Source of the DNA: Flavobacterium fluviale
Lineage (GTDB): Bacteria > Bacteroidota > Bacteroidia > Flavobacteriales > Flavobacteriaceae
NCBI RefSeq assembly: GCF_003312915.1
Contig: NZ_CP030261.1
Span: 2,480,001-2,544,000 of the forward strand
DNA length: 64,000 nt
Direction: 5' to 3'
Positions within the stretch are counted from its first letter, which is position 1, and every line of letters begins with the position of its first letter. A program made the position numbers and the translations under genes. Under the pieces are notes generated by a model. It searched no databases, was not told the origin of the DNA, and was given only the letters and a program-made list of their open reading frames with translations. Positions 26,690 through 36,337 of this stretch are shown piece by piece.

Positions 26690-27605
26690 GGCTTCTTAGT
26701 TTTGCTAATTCTTCAAATAATTCTTTCTCTTTATCCGACAATTTTGTTGGAACTTTTATGGTATAAGTAATGTACAAATCACCAAATTGATTCTCTTTTC
26801 TGTAAACAGGAAAACCTTTTCCTTTCAGTTTTACTTTGGTTCCCGGCTGTGTTTCTGCAGGAACTTTGATTTTTACCTTTCCGTCAAAAGTATTGATGTA
26901 GGTTTCACCTCCTAGAATCGCAGTATATAAATCAAGCGGTGCCTCGGCATACAAATTGTTGCCTTCTCTTTTAAATTCGGAATTGTTGGCAATAGAAAAA
27001 GTAATAAATAAATCACCATTTGGACCGCCGTTTACACCAGGTCCGCCATGATTTGGAATTTTTATAATCTGACCATTTTCAACTCCTGCGGGAATTGTAA
27101 TTCTAATATTTTTGCCGTTTACCGTTAAACTTTGTTTGTGTGTGGTGTAAGCCGATTTGAGATCTAATTCTAACTCGGCATTAAAATCCTGACCTCTATA
27201 TTTAGACTGCGATCTGCTTCTGCCTCCGCCATACATCGAATTGAAAAAATCTGAAAAATCACTTCCAGAGAAATCGCCACCTCCAAAACCTGAGAAATCA
27301 CTATCAGAATATTGAGAACCGCTTTGTCGTCTGCTTTGCTGCTGATTAGGATCGTAACCTGCTTTTTCAAATTCATCAGCATGTTTCCAGTCTTTACCGT
27401 ATTTGTCGTATTTTTTTCGGTTCTCAGGATTGCTTAAAACTTCATTGGCTTCATTAATTTCCTTAAACTTTTTTTCGGCTTCTTTATCATTCGGATTTAA
27501 ATCAGGATGGTATTTTCTGGCCAGTTTTCTATATGCTTTTTTGATCTCTGCTTCGGTCGCAGATTTTGTAACGTCTAATACTTTGTAATAATCGATATAA
27601 TCCAT
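26679..27605 (-). CDS. cbpA: CbpA-type J-domain co-chaperone
   Basis: A 308-residue DnaJ-class protein. The J domain (residues 1-70) contains the HPD motif ([12 protein letters not shown]). A Gly/Ser/Phe/Asp-rich linker follows ([16 protein letters not shown]). There is no zinc finger, and two C-terminal beta domains finish it ([43 protein letters not shown]). This layout marks a CbpA homologue that stimulates DnaK and may bind curved DNA. Operon with cbpM. It begins just after an A/T-rich spacer. Confidence 0.92.
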   Translation of the reverse strand: MDYIDYYKVLDVTKSATEAEIKKAYRKLARKYHPDLNPNDKEAEKKFKEINEANEVLSNPENRKKYDKYGKDWKHADEFEKAGYDPNQQQSRRQSGSQYSDSDFSGFGGGDFSGSDFSDFFNSMYGGGRSRSQSKYRGQDFNAELELDLKSAYTTHKQSLTVNGKNIRITIPAGVENGQIIKIPNHGGPGVNGGPNGDLFITFSIANNSEFKREGNNLYAEAPLDLYTAILGGETYINTFDGKVKIKVPAETQPGTKVKLKGKGFPVYRKENQFGDLYITYTIKVPTKLSDKEKELFEELAKLRSHEK

Positions 27606-27924
27606 TTTATTGAGTTTTTGTAAATGGTAAAATAAAGTCTTGAAGTTAAGAATAAGTTGTTAATTATCAAAATGATATATTGAGGCTGAATTTTATTTTA
27701 TTCTTTAAATTGAGTAATATTGGAATTTGGGATTTTTAAATTGGAAATTTAAATTTAAGTTCAAACAAATGAAATATTGGCAGGTTTTTTGATTCCAAAA
27801 ATTAGCTTAATTTATTGTTATAAAAGTCCTAAAGTTGCAATGCCTAATTAAATTATGCTATTTTTGTGTTGCTGGACTATTATTTAAGACTAATTATAAA
27901 AGCCGATTCGATAATACTTTTTCA
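27606..27924. other. 319-bp spacer between cbpA and a secreted-protein gene
   Basis: A/T-rich divergent promoter region with GGAATTTGGGATTTTTAAATTGGAAATTT (27722-27750), similar to the tract at 24441-24475. No ORF was recognised. Confidence 0.5.
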
Positions 27925-28638
27925 ATGAAGCACATTTTATTTTTCATATTGTTTTTTACTGCTTTGTCAGTATCAGCCCAAGCCGAGTTTAATTCTAAAT
28001 TCAAACCTATTCCCGCCCCAAAGTTTAACGCAAAACCAAAAAAGATTCCAGCTCCTGAGACAAAAGATCCGCAGGCAGAATTAAATGATATTCCAAGTAT
28101 TAAAACGCCAAATGTTTTTGAAAATACAACGATAACTCAAAAATCTAAATTTCAGATTGGAGAAGAAAAAAGTAAATTTACCATGTCTACAGAAACTGAT
28201 TTTGCCAATCCAGGCGATCGTTATGTGGCAAAAATGGAAAAAGATCTGGATAAAGCTTTAAAAGATGCCGGCTTACGAGAAGGAAGAGGTGTTTTGGTTA
28301 AGAAAAATATTTCGCTGGGAGATTTTAAAACCAAATCGGAATATTTTATTGTGAAGTTCCGTGATTTTGGAGCAATCGATGGAGATTTAGTAAAAGTTTC
28401 TTCCAATGAAGTTGTAGTGCGAGATAGACTTTTATTAGATTCTAATTTCCAACAAGTAAAAATTAATCTTAATCCAGGCTTTAATAAATTAGATTTTGAA
28501 GCGTTAAATATTGGAACTCTCGGAGGAAATACTGCCGAGATTCAAGTATATGACGATAAAGGCGCAATGGTTACCAGCGATTACTGGGATAATCTTGCTG
28601 CGGGTTTTAAAGCTTCAATTGTTGTTACAAAAGAATAA
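27925..28638 (+). CDS. Secreted protein, 237 residues, unknown function
   Basis: The ATG at 27925 gives a signal peptide (MKHILFFILFFTALSVSAQ); an earlier in-frame ATG adds 30 residues without sense. Residues 20-60 are rich in Lys/Pro/Ala (FKPIPAPKFNAKPKKIPAPE). The rest is a beta-rich domain with LGDFKTKSEYFIVKFRDFG and FNKLDFEALNIGTLGGNTAEIQVYDDKG. The latter half looks like a secreted carbohydrate- or matrix-binding beta sandwich, but no family is named. It is convergent with an MFS gene across a short hairpin. Confidence 0.75.
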   Translation: MKHILFFILFFTALSVSAQAEFNSKFKPIPAPKFNAKPKKIPAPETKDPQAELNDIPSIKTPNVFENTTITQKSKFQIGEEKSKFTMSTETDFANPGDRYVAKMEKDLDKALKDAGLREGRGVLVKKNISLGDFKTKSEYFIVKFRDFGAIDGDLVKVSSNEVVVRDRLLLDSNFQQVKINLNPGFNKLDFEALNIGTLGGNTAEIQVYDDKGAMVTSDYWDNLAAGFKASIVVTKE

Positions 28639-28669
28639 GATAAGATCAAATTATTGATCCTATCTTATT
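28639..28669. terminator. Hairpin between convergent genes
   Basis: GATAAGATCAA and TTGATCCTATC form an imperfect stem between the secreted protein and the MFS gene. The T tract is short, so it is a weak call. Confidence 0.45.
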
Positions 28670-28681
28670 GCTGTTATCTTC

Positions 28682-29944
28682 TTATAAAATAACTGTTTCC
28701 GCATCTGGTTTTTTTCCACTGCCAGTTTCTTTCAATAGAAAACTTACTAAAATTGCTATTGCAATTCCGATAATCCAAAATAGTCCTGCCTGCTGAAAGT
28801 GATTTGTTTTATCCAGAGTTCCGTTAAGAGTTCTGCCGAATAAGTGACTGAATAGTGGACTTAGAAGTGTTGTTACTCCAAAAGTTATAAAATTGATGGC
28901 TCCTGTAGCACTTCCTTTTACATTGTCTGGATTGGCTTCTTTAATTATAGAATACGGAATCATAGCAGCGCCAGAAGCAACTCCTAATAAAAACATACTG
29001 TATTTTGCTGGAAACATATTTGGGAAATATAATAATTGAGTTAAAGCTACAATCATAAAGACAGCACCAAATACCAAGACGGGTTTTCGTTTATTTATTT
29101 TGTCTGTAATATATCCTATTAACGGACATCCGAAAACCCAGCCAAAAGCTACCATGGCACTGGATATTGTTGCCGTATGAAAGTCGAAAGCGCGGTCTTT
29201 TTGAAAAAAATCCACTGCCCAAGTCATCGCAAATATAGTTGTCGGCGCAAATAGCAATCCCGATATTATACCGCAAAACCAAGACTGCGGATTGCTAAAA
29301 ACGATCTTATAAGGATTTAGCAGACTTTGTTTCTTTTCTGTACTTTCTATATTTTTATCTGTGATATTGGAAGGAGTTATAAACCAAAGTCCGAAAGCCA
29401 CAATGATTGTGAAAATTCCAATCGAGAGCCAAAACGTATTGATATTCATTCCTTCTTCAATCAACGGCCCAACAACAAATTGTCCCGCAGAACCACCAAG
29501 CATTCCGAGGCATTGTGTAAATCCAATTGCAGTTGCAAGAGATTTTGCCGAAAATCCTTTACTGGCTAAATACACACAGCCCGGAAAAGCAAAAGCGCAT
29601 CCCGCACCTTGAAACAATCGGCCAACAACACCGCTAAACTGACTCGAAATCATAAATAATAAACAGCCAATTCCTAAAATAAGTGCTCCTGCAAAAAGTG
29701 AATATTTAGCTCCAAATCGGTCCAGAGCAATTCCAGCAATTAAACTGCAGGTGGAATAGGTGTAATAATAAGTGCCGACAATTTCTACTAGTCTAATTTC
29801 ATTCACAGAAAAACTCTGCGAAAGTTCTGGAAACATTACTGCTGGAGCAGAACGTATTACATAATCTAAAAAATAGAAAATCAAACCAAATACCCATGCA
29901 ATAACATAGTATTTGGTGTATGATTTATTAGTATTTATATCCAT
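28682..29944 (-). CDS. MFS transporter
   Basis: A 420-residue protein with twelve membrane helices and major facilitator signatures: LDRFGAKYSLFAG between helices two and three, AFAFPGCVYLASKG and FGWVFGCPLIGYITDKINKRKPVL in the second half. The short 16-bp gap downstream of the pyruvate oxidase gene points to one transcript (poxB first). Substrate is unknown; a carboxylate or acetate link to PoxB is a guess. Confidence 0.88.
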   Translation of the reverse strand: MDINTNKSYTKYYVIAWVFGLIFYFLDYVIRSAPAVMFPELSQSFSVNEIRLVEIVGTYYYTYSTCSLIAGIALDRFGAKYSLFAGALILGIGCLLFMISSQFSGVVGRLFQGAGCAFAFPGCVYLASKGFSAKSLATAIGFTQCLGMLGGSAGQFVVGPLIEEGMNINTFWLSIGIFTIIVAFGLWFITPSNITDKNIESTEKKQSLLNPYKIVFSNPQSWFCGIISGLLFAPTTIFAMTWAVDFFQKDRAFDFHTATISSAMVAFGWVFGCPLIGYITDKINKRKPVLVFGAVFMIVALTQLLYFPNMFPAKYSMFLLGVASGAAMIPYSIIKEANPDNVKGSATGAINFITFGVTTLLSPLFSHLFGRTLNGTLDKTNHFQQAGLFWIIGIAIAILVSFLLKETGSGKKPDAETVIL

Positions 29945-29960
29945 GATTCTTTAATTGAGC

Positions 29961-31697
29961 TTAAATGCCTTCTTTTAAATGTTTATAGTTGGATTTAATA
30001 GTGTCTAAAACTTCTTCCATTTTACCGCCCAGCATTAATCGGGTCATCGATTTTGCCATTCCAATTACTTGTTCCCATTCTACTTTAGGAGGCATTGCCA
30101 GTGCATTTGGATTAGTGAAAATATTTAATAAAACGGGACCATTATGGCGGAAAGCATTTTCAATTGCACCTTGAACTTCTTCAGGTTTATGAACGTTTAC
30201 ACCCTGAAATCCCATTGCCTGAGCAATTAAACCAAAATCAGGATTCACCATATCTGTTTCATTATCGGGTAAACCGCTGACTTCCATTTCAAGTTTTACC
30301 ATTCCTAAAGCACGGTTGTTAAAAACAATAATTTTAATCGGAATATTGTATTGATGAATGGTTGCCAAGTCACCTAAAAGCATAGAAAGACCGCCGTCGC
30401 CGCACATCGCAATAACTTGTCTTTCCGGATGTGCCAAAGCGGCTCCAATTGCCATCGGCATCGCGTTTGCCATAGAACCGTGGTTAAATGAACCTAACAT
30501 TTTTCGCTGCCCCGTTCCTTTAATAAAACGAGCTCCCCAAACACAGCTCATACCAGTATCTACGGTAAAAACTGCATCTTGATCTGCCAGTTTATCAATA
30601 ATGTGTGCTACATATTCAGGCTGAATAGTGTCTTCTCCGCCATTATCATTAATATAAGTATTCATGCTTTCTTTTACACTGCTGTATAATTTTAGCTGCG
30701 CTTGTAGAAAACTATCATCTGTTTTTGCTTCCAAAAGCGGCAGTAAAGCTTCAATCGTATCGGCAACATCACCGCATAAACCCTTGTAGAGGTTGGCTCT
30801 TCTTCCTAAACGTTCCGTACTTGTGTCAATTTGGATGATTTTATTATCTGAAGGCATGAATTTATCATAAGGAAAATCAGTTCCTAATAATAAAACCAAA
30901 TGCGATTCGTGCATACTATGATAAGCAGAAGGCTGACCGAGTAAACCTGTCATTCCTATTTCGTTAGGATTATTCGGCTGTATGCTCATTTTTCCTCTAA
31001 AAGAATACCCAACAGGAGCTTTAATATGTTGTGACAACTGCACCACCTGATCATGCGCTTTTTCGGCTCCAATTCCGCAGAACAAAGTTATTTTAGAACT
31101 TTCATTTATGGCTTTTGCTAAATGCTGTAATTCAGTGTCAGAAGGTCGGATAACAGGATTACAATGAAAATATTGAGTAGAAATATTACTTTCAACAGCT
31201 TTTAATTCAGAAACGTCGCCCGGTAAACCAATAACAGCAACGCCTTTTTTGCCTAAAGCATGCTGTATGGCTGTTTGGATAATTCTTGGCGCTTGCTCCG
31301 CCGTCATAATCATTTGATTATAGCAGCTGCAATCGTCAAAAAGTTTAATGGTATTGGTTTCCTGAAAATAATCCACTCCCATTTCGTTGGTATTAATCGT
31401 AGAAGCAATTGCTAAAAGAGGAACATGCGAACGATGCGCATCATACAATCCATTAATTAAATGAACGTGACCAGGACCGCAGCTTCCAGCGCAAACAGCA
31501 AAACCGTCTAATTCTGCTTCGGCCGCTGCAGCATATGCGCCGACTTCTTCATGTCGCACATGAATCCATTTTATTTTTCCGCTTCTGCGAATTGCATCAT
31601 TAAAATGATTTAAACTATCGCCAGTAACCGCGTAAACGCGTTTCACTCCAGCTTCTACCAACATGTCTACTAATTGTTCGGCAACTATTTTACTCAT
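29961..31697 (-). CDS. poxB: Thiamine diphosphate-dependent pyruvate oxidase (PoxB type)
   Basis: The 578-residue enzyme has the three-domain layout of ThDP enzymes. The N-terminal domain has RHEEVGAYAA (catalytic Glu) and GSCGPGHVHLINGLYDA. A central FAD-type domain follows, then a C-terminal ThDP-binding domain with GDGGLSMLLGDLATI and the IIVFNNRALG motif. The length and the last domain agree with quinone-linked PoxB, which turns pyruvate into acetate and CO2 at the membrane. It is the first gene of an operon with an MFS transporter. Confidence 0.88.
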   Translation of the reverse strand: MSKIVAEQLVDMLVEAGVKRVYAVTGDSLNHFNDAIRRSGKIKWIHVRHEEVGAYAAAAEAELDGFAVCAGSCGPGHVHLINGLYDAHRSHVPLLAIASTINTNEMGVDYFQETNTIKLFDDCSCYNQMIMTAEQAPRIIQTAIQHALGKKGVAVIGLPGDVSELKAVESNISTQYFHCNPVIRPSDTELQHLAKAINESSKITLFCGIGAEKAHDQVVQLSQHIKAPVGYSFRGKMSIQPNNPNEIGMTGLLGQPSAYHSMHESHLVLLLGTDFPYDKFMPSDNKIIQIDTSTERLGRRANLYKGLCGDVADTIEALLPLLEAKTDDSFLQAQLKLYSSVKESMNTYINDNGGEDTIQPEYVAHIIDKLADQDAVFTVDTGMSCVWGARFIKGTGQRKMLGSFNHGSMANAMPMAIGAALAHPERQVIAMCGDGGLSMLLGDLATIHQYNIPIKIIVFNNRALGMVKLEMEVSGLPDNETDMVNPDFGLIAQAMGFQGVNVHKPEEVQGAIENAFRHNGPVLLNIFTNPNALAMPPKVEWEQVIGMAKSMTRLMLGGKMEEVLDTIKSNYKHLKEGI

Positions 31698-31833
31698 GAG
31701 TTATATTTTAAAATTAATATTTAGAAAGTGCAGCATTGGTTATGGTTTACTTCTTAATAATTAGATTTTAAAGCATTTGGGCAGTAATCTGAAGGGGTTT
31801 TATAAAATTAAGGAAAAGATCTGGTTTTTCTAG

Positions 31834-31975
31834 TAAGGTTCTAAGATACTTAGATGCTAAGATTCTAAGATTTTATTTTTAATTATAAAAAAAGGTTCAA
31901 AGAAAAAAGTTTTATTTTTTTCTTTGAACCTACAGCTAAGAAACTTAGTACCTTAGCATCTCAGAGCCTTAGCCC
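31834..31975. repeat. Nested inverted repeat with AAGGTTCTAAG units
   Basis: Outer arms made of AAGGTTCTAAG/ATGCTAAGATTCTAAG units (31834-31870) are answered by the reverse complement at 31935-31975. Inside lies an independent hairpin (31893-31931). Confidence 0.7.
31893..31931. terminator. Terminator-like hairpin inside repeat element
   Basis: AGGTTCAAAGAAAAAA (31893-31908) pairs with TTTTTTTCTTTGAACCT (about 31914-31931). It lies downstream of the minus-strand lipoprotein gene, and A/T runs on both sides let it end transcription. Confidence 0.6.
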
Positions 31976-31981
31976 CTAAAA

Positions 31982-32509
31982 TTAAAACGGATCCGCAGTC
32001 ACTCTAAACTTCATGTCTGCTTTTACGGTAACGTCTTTTGTAAGGGTTTCTTTTAAGGTTACCTTAGTTCTAATTTTGTAGCTTTCTGCTTTTATGTACT
32101 GATCTAATTTTTTATCTGTGCAAATTAAATCAATTGTATTTGCGGTTGTGTTGATATTGTCTTGGTAAGCCAATTCAATTTCATCAGAATTGGTTGTGGA
32201 AATATATAAATGAACCGATTTTAAAAACGTAAAAGTTTTATCAGAAGGTTCGGAAATGGATAATTTAAGCGATCTAATTTTTACATCTTTTACCAAACTA
32301 GCCTTCGTTTTATTGTTTTCAAATTCTGCTGAAGAATTAGTTGTGACATCTGGAGTGATTATTTCCGATGGTAAATTGATAGGAGATGTGCTCTTGATTT
32401 TAATAGAAGTCTCATTCGAAATATTGAAACTTAATAAATCATCAACAGCATCACAAGAAGTTAAAACTAACGATAACAATAGGGTAACGGCAACAAATTT
32501 TGATTTCAT
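31982..32509 (-). CDS. Lipoprotein, 175 residues, unknown function
   Basis: The N-terminus (MKSKFVAVTLLLSLVLTSC) is a lipoprotein signal with the Cys at residue 19. The rest is beta-rich and Thr/Ser/Lys-rich, with two similar stretches (SLKLSISEPSDKTFTFLKSVHLYIST and NTIDLICTDKKLDQYIKAESYKIRTKVTLKE). No named family is recognised. It is divergent from guaA across two strong hairpin repeats, so the regulation of the two is likely separate. Confidence 0.75.
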   Translation of the reverse strand: MKSKFVAVTLLLSLVLTSCDAVDDLLSFNISNETSIKIKSTSPINLPSEIITPDVTTNSSAEFENNKTKASLVKDVKIRSLKLSISEPSDKTFTFLKSVHLYISTTNSDEIELAYQDNINTTANTIDLICTDKKLDQYIKAESYKIRTKVTLKETLTKDVTVKADMKFRVTADPF

Positions 32510-32561
32510 AGTTAAATTGTAATTGGGTTTTTCGTTAGATACGAGATATTTTATTTTTTAG

Positions 32562-32655
32562 TTTTAAGGTTCAAAGGCTCAAATGGACAAAGTTTCAAAG
32601 TAAAAAAAAAATAAACCTCTGAACCTTTGCATCTTTGAGCCTTTGAACCTCAAAA
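32562..32655. repeat. Inverted repeat of AAAGGTTCAAAG units
   Basis: GGTTCAAAGGCTCAAATGG (32568 on) and its reverse complement CATCTTTGAGCCTTTGAACC (32630-32649) flank an A tract. It is a variant of the AAGGTTCTAAG unit family. Confidence 0.7.
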
Positions 32656-32700
32656 TCGGAACGTTGAAAAAATATTTTATTTTTTCAACGTTCCGATTTT
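32652..32700. repeat. Perfect 21-bp inverted repeat upstream of guaA
   Basis: AAAATCGGAACGTTGAAAAAA (32652-32672) is exactly mirrored at 32680-32700 around a 7-base loop. It is followed by T-rich sequence and the guaA -7 box. It looks like a terminator, but no gene reads into it in either direction. Confidence 0.8.
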
Positions 32701-32720
32701 TCAATTTCGAATATAAAAAG

Positions 32721-32728
32721 TATTTTTG
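32721..32728 (+). promoter_or_regulatory. -7 box of guaA
   Basis: TATTTTTG, a full TAnnTTTG match, ends only three bases before the guaA ATG (32732). The transcript could be leaderless or nearly so. Confidence 0.5.
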
Positions 32729-32731
32729 CGC

Positions 32732-34261
32732 ATGCAACACAACGTACTTATTTTAGATTTCGGATCGCAATATACTCAGCTTATTGCGCGTAGAGTTCGC
32801 GAATTAAATATATTCTGCGAAATTTTTCCTTACAATCACATTCCAAGTGATTTATCAAGTTATAAAGCCGTAATTTTAGGAGGAAGCCCTTTCTCTGTTA
32901 GAGGAGAAGATGCGCCACATCCTGATTTATCGCAAATTAGAGGTAAACTTCCAATGCTTGCCGTTTGTTATGGAGCGCAGTACTTAGCGCACTTCAGCGG
33001 TGGGGAAGTTGCAGCTTCAAATACCAGAGAATATGGTAGAGCAAACTTGTCTTATATTAAAGAAGGTGAAACTTTCTTTGACGGAGTTTCAGAAAACAGC
33101 CAAGTTTGGATGAGCCATAGTGATAGTATTAAATCACTTCCTTCAAACGCTGTAAAATTAGCAAGTACGCATGATGTAGAATTTGCAGCTTACAAAATTG
33201 AAGGCGAAACTACTTATGCAATTCAATACCATCCAGAGGTTTACCATTCAACAGATGGATCAAAAATGCTGGAGAACTTTTTAGTTAAAATTGCCGAAGT
33301 TCCTCAAAATTTTACACCAAATGCTTTCGTAGAAGAAATGGTGGCAGAATTAAAAGAGAAATTAGGAAATGATAAAGTTGTTTTAGGATTATCAGGCGGT
33401 GTAGATTCTACTGTTGCTGCGGTTTTATTGAATCAGGCAATTGGTAAAAACCTTTACTGTATTTTCGTAAACAACGGTCTTTTACGTAAAAACGAATTCC
33501 AAAATGTATTAGATCAATACAAAGGAATGGGATTAAACGTAAAAGGTGTAGATTCTGGAGATCGTTTTCTTTCTGAATTAGCAGGAATTAGTGATCCTGA
33601 AACTAAACGTAAAACTATTGGACGTGTTTTCATCGAAGTTTTTGATGATGAATCTCATTTAATTGAAGACGTAAAATGGTTAGCACAAGGAACTATTTAC
33701 CCAGACGTTATCGAGTCTGTTTCTGTAAAAGGACCATCTGCAACTATTAAATCACACCATAATGTTGGTGGATTGCCAGATTACATGAAATTAAAAATTG
33801 TAGAACCACTTAGAATGTTGTTTAAAGACGAAGTTCGTAGAGTTGGAGCTACTTTAGGAATAGATCCAGAATTATTAGGAAGACACCCTTTCCCAGGACC
33901 AGGATTATCAATTAGAATTTTAGGAGATATTACTCCAGAGAAAGTGCAAATTTTACAAGATGTTGATTCTGTTTTTATCGAAGGATTAAAATCTTGGGGA
34001 TTGTACGACAAAGTTTGGCAGGCTGGAGCAATTTTGCTTCCGGTAAACAGTGTTGGAGTTATGGGCGATGAGCGTACTTACGAAAAAGTAGTAGCGTTGA
34101 GAGCAGTAGAATCAACAGATGGTATGACTGCTGACTGGGTTCACCTACCGTATGATTTCTTGATGAAAGTATCAAACGATATTATCAATAAGGTAAAAGG
34201 TGTGAATCGTGTAGTTTATGATATTAGTTCAAAACCACCTGCAACAATTGAGTGGGAATAA
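32732..34261 (+). CDS. guaA: GMP synthase (glutamine-hydrolysing)
   Basis: It converts XMP to GMP with glutamine and ATP. The 509-residue protein has an N-terminal class I glutamine amidotransferase domain ([15 protein letters not shown] with catalytic Cys, and YHPEVYH). An ATP pyrophosphatase domain follows (GLSGGVDST), then the C-terminal dimerisation domain with [17 protein letters not shown] set the start at the ATG 32732 rather than the TTG six bases before. It is followed by a strong terminator and by an unrelated LysM gene. Confidence 0.96.
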   Translation: MQHNVLILDFGSQYTQLIARRVRELNIFCEIFPYNHIPSDLSSYKAVILGGSPFSVRGEDAPHPDLSQIRGKLPMLAVCYGAQYLAHFSGGEVAASNTREYGRANLSYIKEGETFFDGVSENSQVWMSHSDSIKSLPSNAVKLASTHDVEFAAYKIEGETTYAIQYHPEVYHSTDGSKMLENFLVKIAEVPQNFTPNAFVEEMVAELKEKLGNDKVVLGLSGGVDSTVAAVLLNQAIGKNLYCIFVNNGLLRKNEFQNVLDQYKGMGLNVKGVDSGDRFLSELAGISDPETKRKTIGRVFIEVFDDESHLIEDVKWLAQGTIYPDVIESVSVKGPSATIKSHHNVGGLPDYMKLKIVEPLRMLFKDEVRRVGATLGIDPELLGRHPFPGPGLSIRILGDITPEKVQILQDVDSVFIEGLKSWGLYDKVWQAGAILLPVNSVGVMGDERTYEKVVALRAVESTDGMTADWVHLPYDFLMKVSNDIINKVKGVNRVVYDISSKPPATIEWE

Positions 34262-34272
34262 TAGCAGTTTTT

Positions 34273-34310
34273 AAAATTAAGGTCTTACATTTGTAAGGCC
34301 TTAATTTTTT
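34273..34310 (+). terminator. Terminator of guaA
   Basis: AAATTAAGGTCTTACA pairs with TGTAAGGCCTTAATTT, followed by a run of T. Confidence 0.85.
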
Positions 34311-34324
34311 ATAACCTACTATTT

Positions 34325-36241
34325 ATGAGAGAACTTTTAACAATTTCTCTTGTCTTTATTTTGTCTTTTAACAAAATAACTGCGCAAGATTCAATTATTG
34401 AGCACAAGATTCAAAAAGGAGAAACTGCTTATTTTATTGCCCAAAAGTATAAGGTTTCTATAGATGAGATTTACAAACTCAACCCCGAATCGCAAAGTGG
34501 AATCAAGGATAATCAGATTATAAAGATTCCAGTTCACAACTCCCCAAACATTATTAAAGAGCAGCAGCAAACACATATTGTTGCGCCCAAAGAAACGCTC
34601 TTCGGCTTATCCAAACAATATCATGTTTCTGTAGAAGCCATTCAAAATGCCAATCAACAAATTCTTGCCAGCGGACTTCAAATCGGTCAAGAATTAATAA
34701 TTCCTCAAAATTCAGAACATTCATCTAAGCAAGAAACTTCTGTTTCATCTAAAACCACTCATCAGGTCTTGGCTAAAGAATCTTTGTTTAGCATTGCGAG
34801 ACAGTACAATGTTTCGGTTCAGGATTTAGAAAACTTAAATAAAGAAATACTTCAAAACGGACTGCAGATTGGTCAGACGATTGTCATTCCAAACAAAAGA
34901 AAAACTTTAGACGGAAGAGTTCGTGTCATTAATCAAGAAACTGTTTTTCATGTGGTTGAGCCAAAAGAAACAAAGTTTTCTATTGCAAAGAAATACGGAA
35001 TATCAATCGATCAGCTTGAATCTCAAAACCCAGAAATTGTAAACGGATTGGTAGTTGGCAACAAATTGGCCATCAATACAAGAGCAATACAACCAGCAAA
35101 TGAAAGTGAAGAACTAATGCTGGCATTGGCAGAAAAGCAGGTTGTGGTTGAAAAAACAAAAGCAAAAACAGTTGAGATCGATGATTTAAAAGATCGTCTT
35201 ATTGTTCAGAAAGAGATGAATCAGAAAATTATAAAGATTAATGATCTGAAAGTCAATCTGAATGACATGAACGGTTCCAAAGAAAATTCAGTAGAAAAAC
35301 TTCGTTTGGTTTTAGAAGCCAATAAAAATGTTCAGGATATTTTAATGGCCAAATTAGATTCGTTGGTCAATTCTATGAATAATGATTTGAAAGAATTGAA
35401 GAAAATGGATATTTTAAATGTTGATGAATCTAAAAGGTTGGAAAAAAAATCATCTGAAGGAATCAATAAAACCAATGAATTATCTTCTCAATTAAAGAAA
35501 GAACTGGCAGAAAACAGAAAAGCTTATGCCGGTTTAATGAATAAAGTAGAACGAATTGCCGTTGAGGAAAATCAGGAGTATAAGAAGAAAATCCGCGAAA
35601 GCGAAAAAAGTAACAACTCAGCTTCATTACAGCAGCGTTTGTCGTTAGAAGAAATTAAACGTTATAAAATAGAGCAGGAGCAGGGCGATGCGCAAAATCA
35701 GCTTTTGATTGCAAAAATTGACTCACTTGATATTCAGAAAAAAATCGAAGTAAAAAGACACATAAGCAAAGCTGCTTATTATAGTATGGAAGCTAGAAAA
35801 TTTGATGACAAGCTGGCTTTGGTTAAACTGAAAAAGTATCAGGACGAAGCGGTTAAAAAACAGAACAAAAATAATACTGCCGAAAGTGCGAAAACAATTT
35901 CATTGGAAGAAATGAAACAAGAATTGAAAGACAATCCGTTACGAACTGATAAAACAGTAAAAGTGGAAGTTTATGATAATCTTAAAGAAGTTTCGAATGG
36001 GTATTACTTAGTTTTGGGTATATTTACAGACGCAGTTGAACGTGATAAGTTTATTATGAAACTCATTGATTCTGGCAATTTTAACGCTAGTTTCTTCTTT
36101 AATATTAACAGCCTTTCGTACTATGTTTACAGTGATAAGTTCGAAAACATGGAAGAAGTGCTTTATCAATGCAAGAAAAAAGAAGAAGATGAGTTATATA
36201 AAGAAGTCATTATTGCCAAAGTAGAAATTGATTTGAGGTAA
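34325..36241 (+). CDS. LysM-repeat exported protein with SPOR-like C-terminus
   Basis: The 638-residue protein has a signal peptide (...NKITAQ). Four LysM domains follow (about 27-68, 83-125, 145-187 and 207-250), seen as GETAYFIAQKYKVS, KETLFGLSKQYHVS and KESLFSIARQYNVS with LxxGLQIGQ and IPN ends. Next is a long coiled coil (about 260-420), then a C-terminal SPOR-like domain (NGYYLVLGIFTDAVERDKFI... YYVYSDKFENMEEV). It likely binds peptidoglycan at several points. It precedes a second LysM gene and is probably cotranscribed with it. Confidence 0.88.
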   Translation: MRELLTISLVFILSFNKITAQDSIIEHKIQKGETAYFIAQKYKVSIDEIYKLNPESQSGIKDNQIIKIPVHNSPNIIKEQQQTHIVAPKETLFGLSKQYHVSVEAIQNANQQILASGLQIGQELIIPQNSEHSSKQETSVSSKTTHQVLAKESLFSIARQYNVSVQDLENLNKEILQNGLQIGQTIVIPNKRKTLDGRVRVINQETVFHVVEPKETKFSIAKKYGISIDQLESQNPEIVNGLVVGNKLAINTRAIQPANESEELMLALAEKQVVVEKTKAKTVEIDDLKDRLIVQKEMNQKIIKINDLKVNLNDMNGSKENSVEKLRLVLEANKNVQDILMAKLDSLVNSMNNDLKELKKMDILNVDESKRLEKKSSEGINKTNELSSQLKKELAENRKAYAGLMNKVERIAVEENQEYKKKIRESEKSNNSASLQQRLSLEEIKRYKIEQEQGDAQNQLLIAKIDSLDIQKKIEVKRHISKAAYYSMEARKFDDKLALVKLKKYQDEAVKKQNKNNTAESAKTISLEEMKQELKDNPLRTDKTVKVEVYDNLKEVSNGYYLVLGIFTDAVERDKFIMKLIDSGNFNASFFFNINSLSYYVYSDKFENMEEVLYQCKKKEEDELYKEVIIAKVEIDLR

Positions 36242-36337
36242 TTTTTGAACGATTAAACAAACGGCGCGAATTTTGCTTTAAGGAAAATTTGTAAATTGCT
36301 TTTAGAATTAGAAATTAAATTGTTTTTAAGCCTTATT

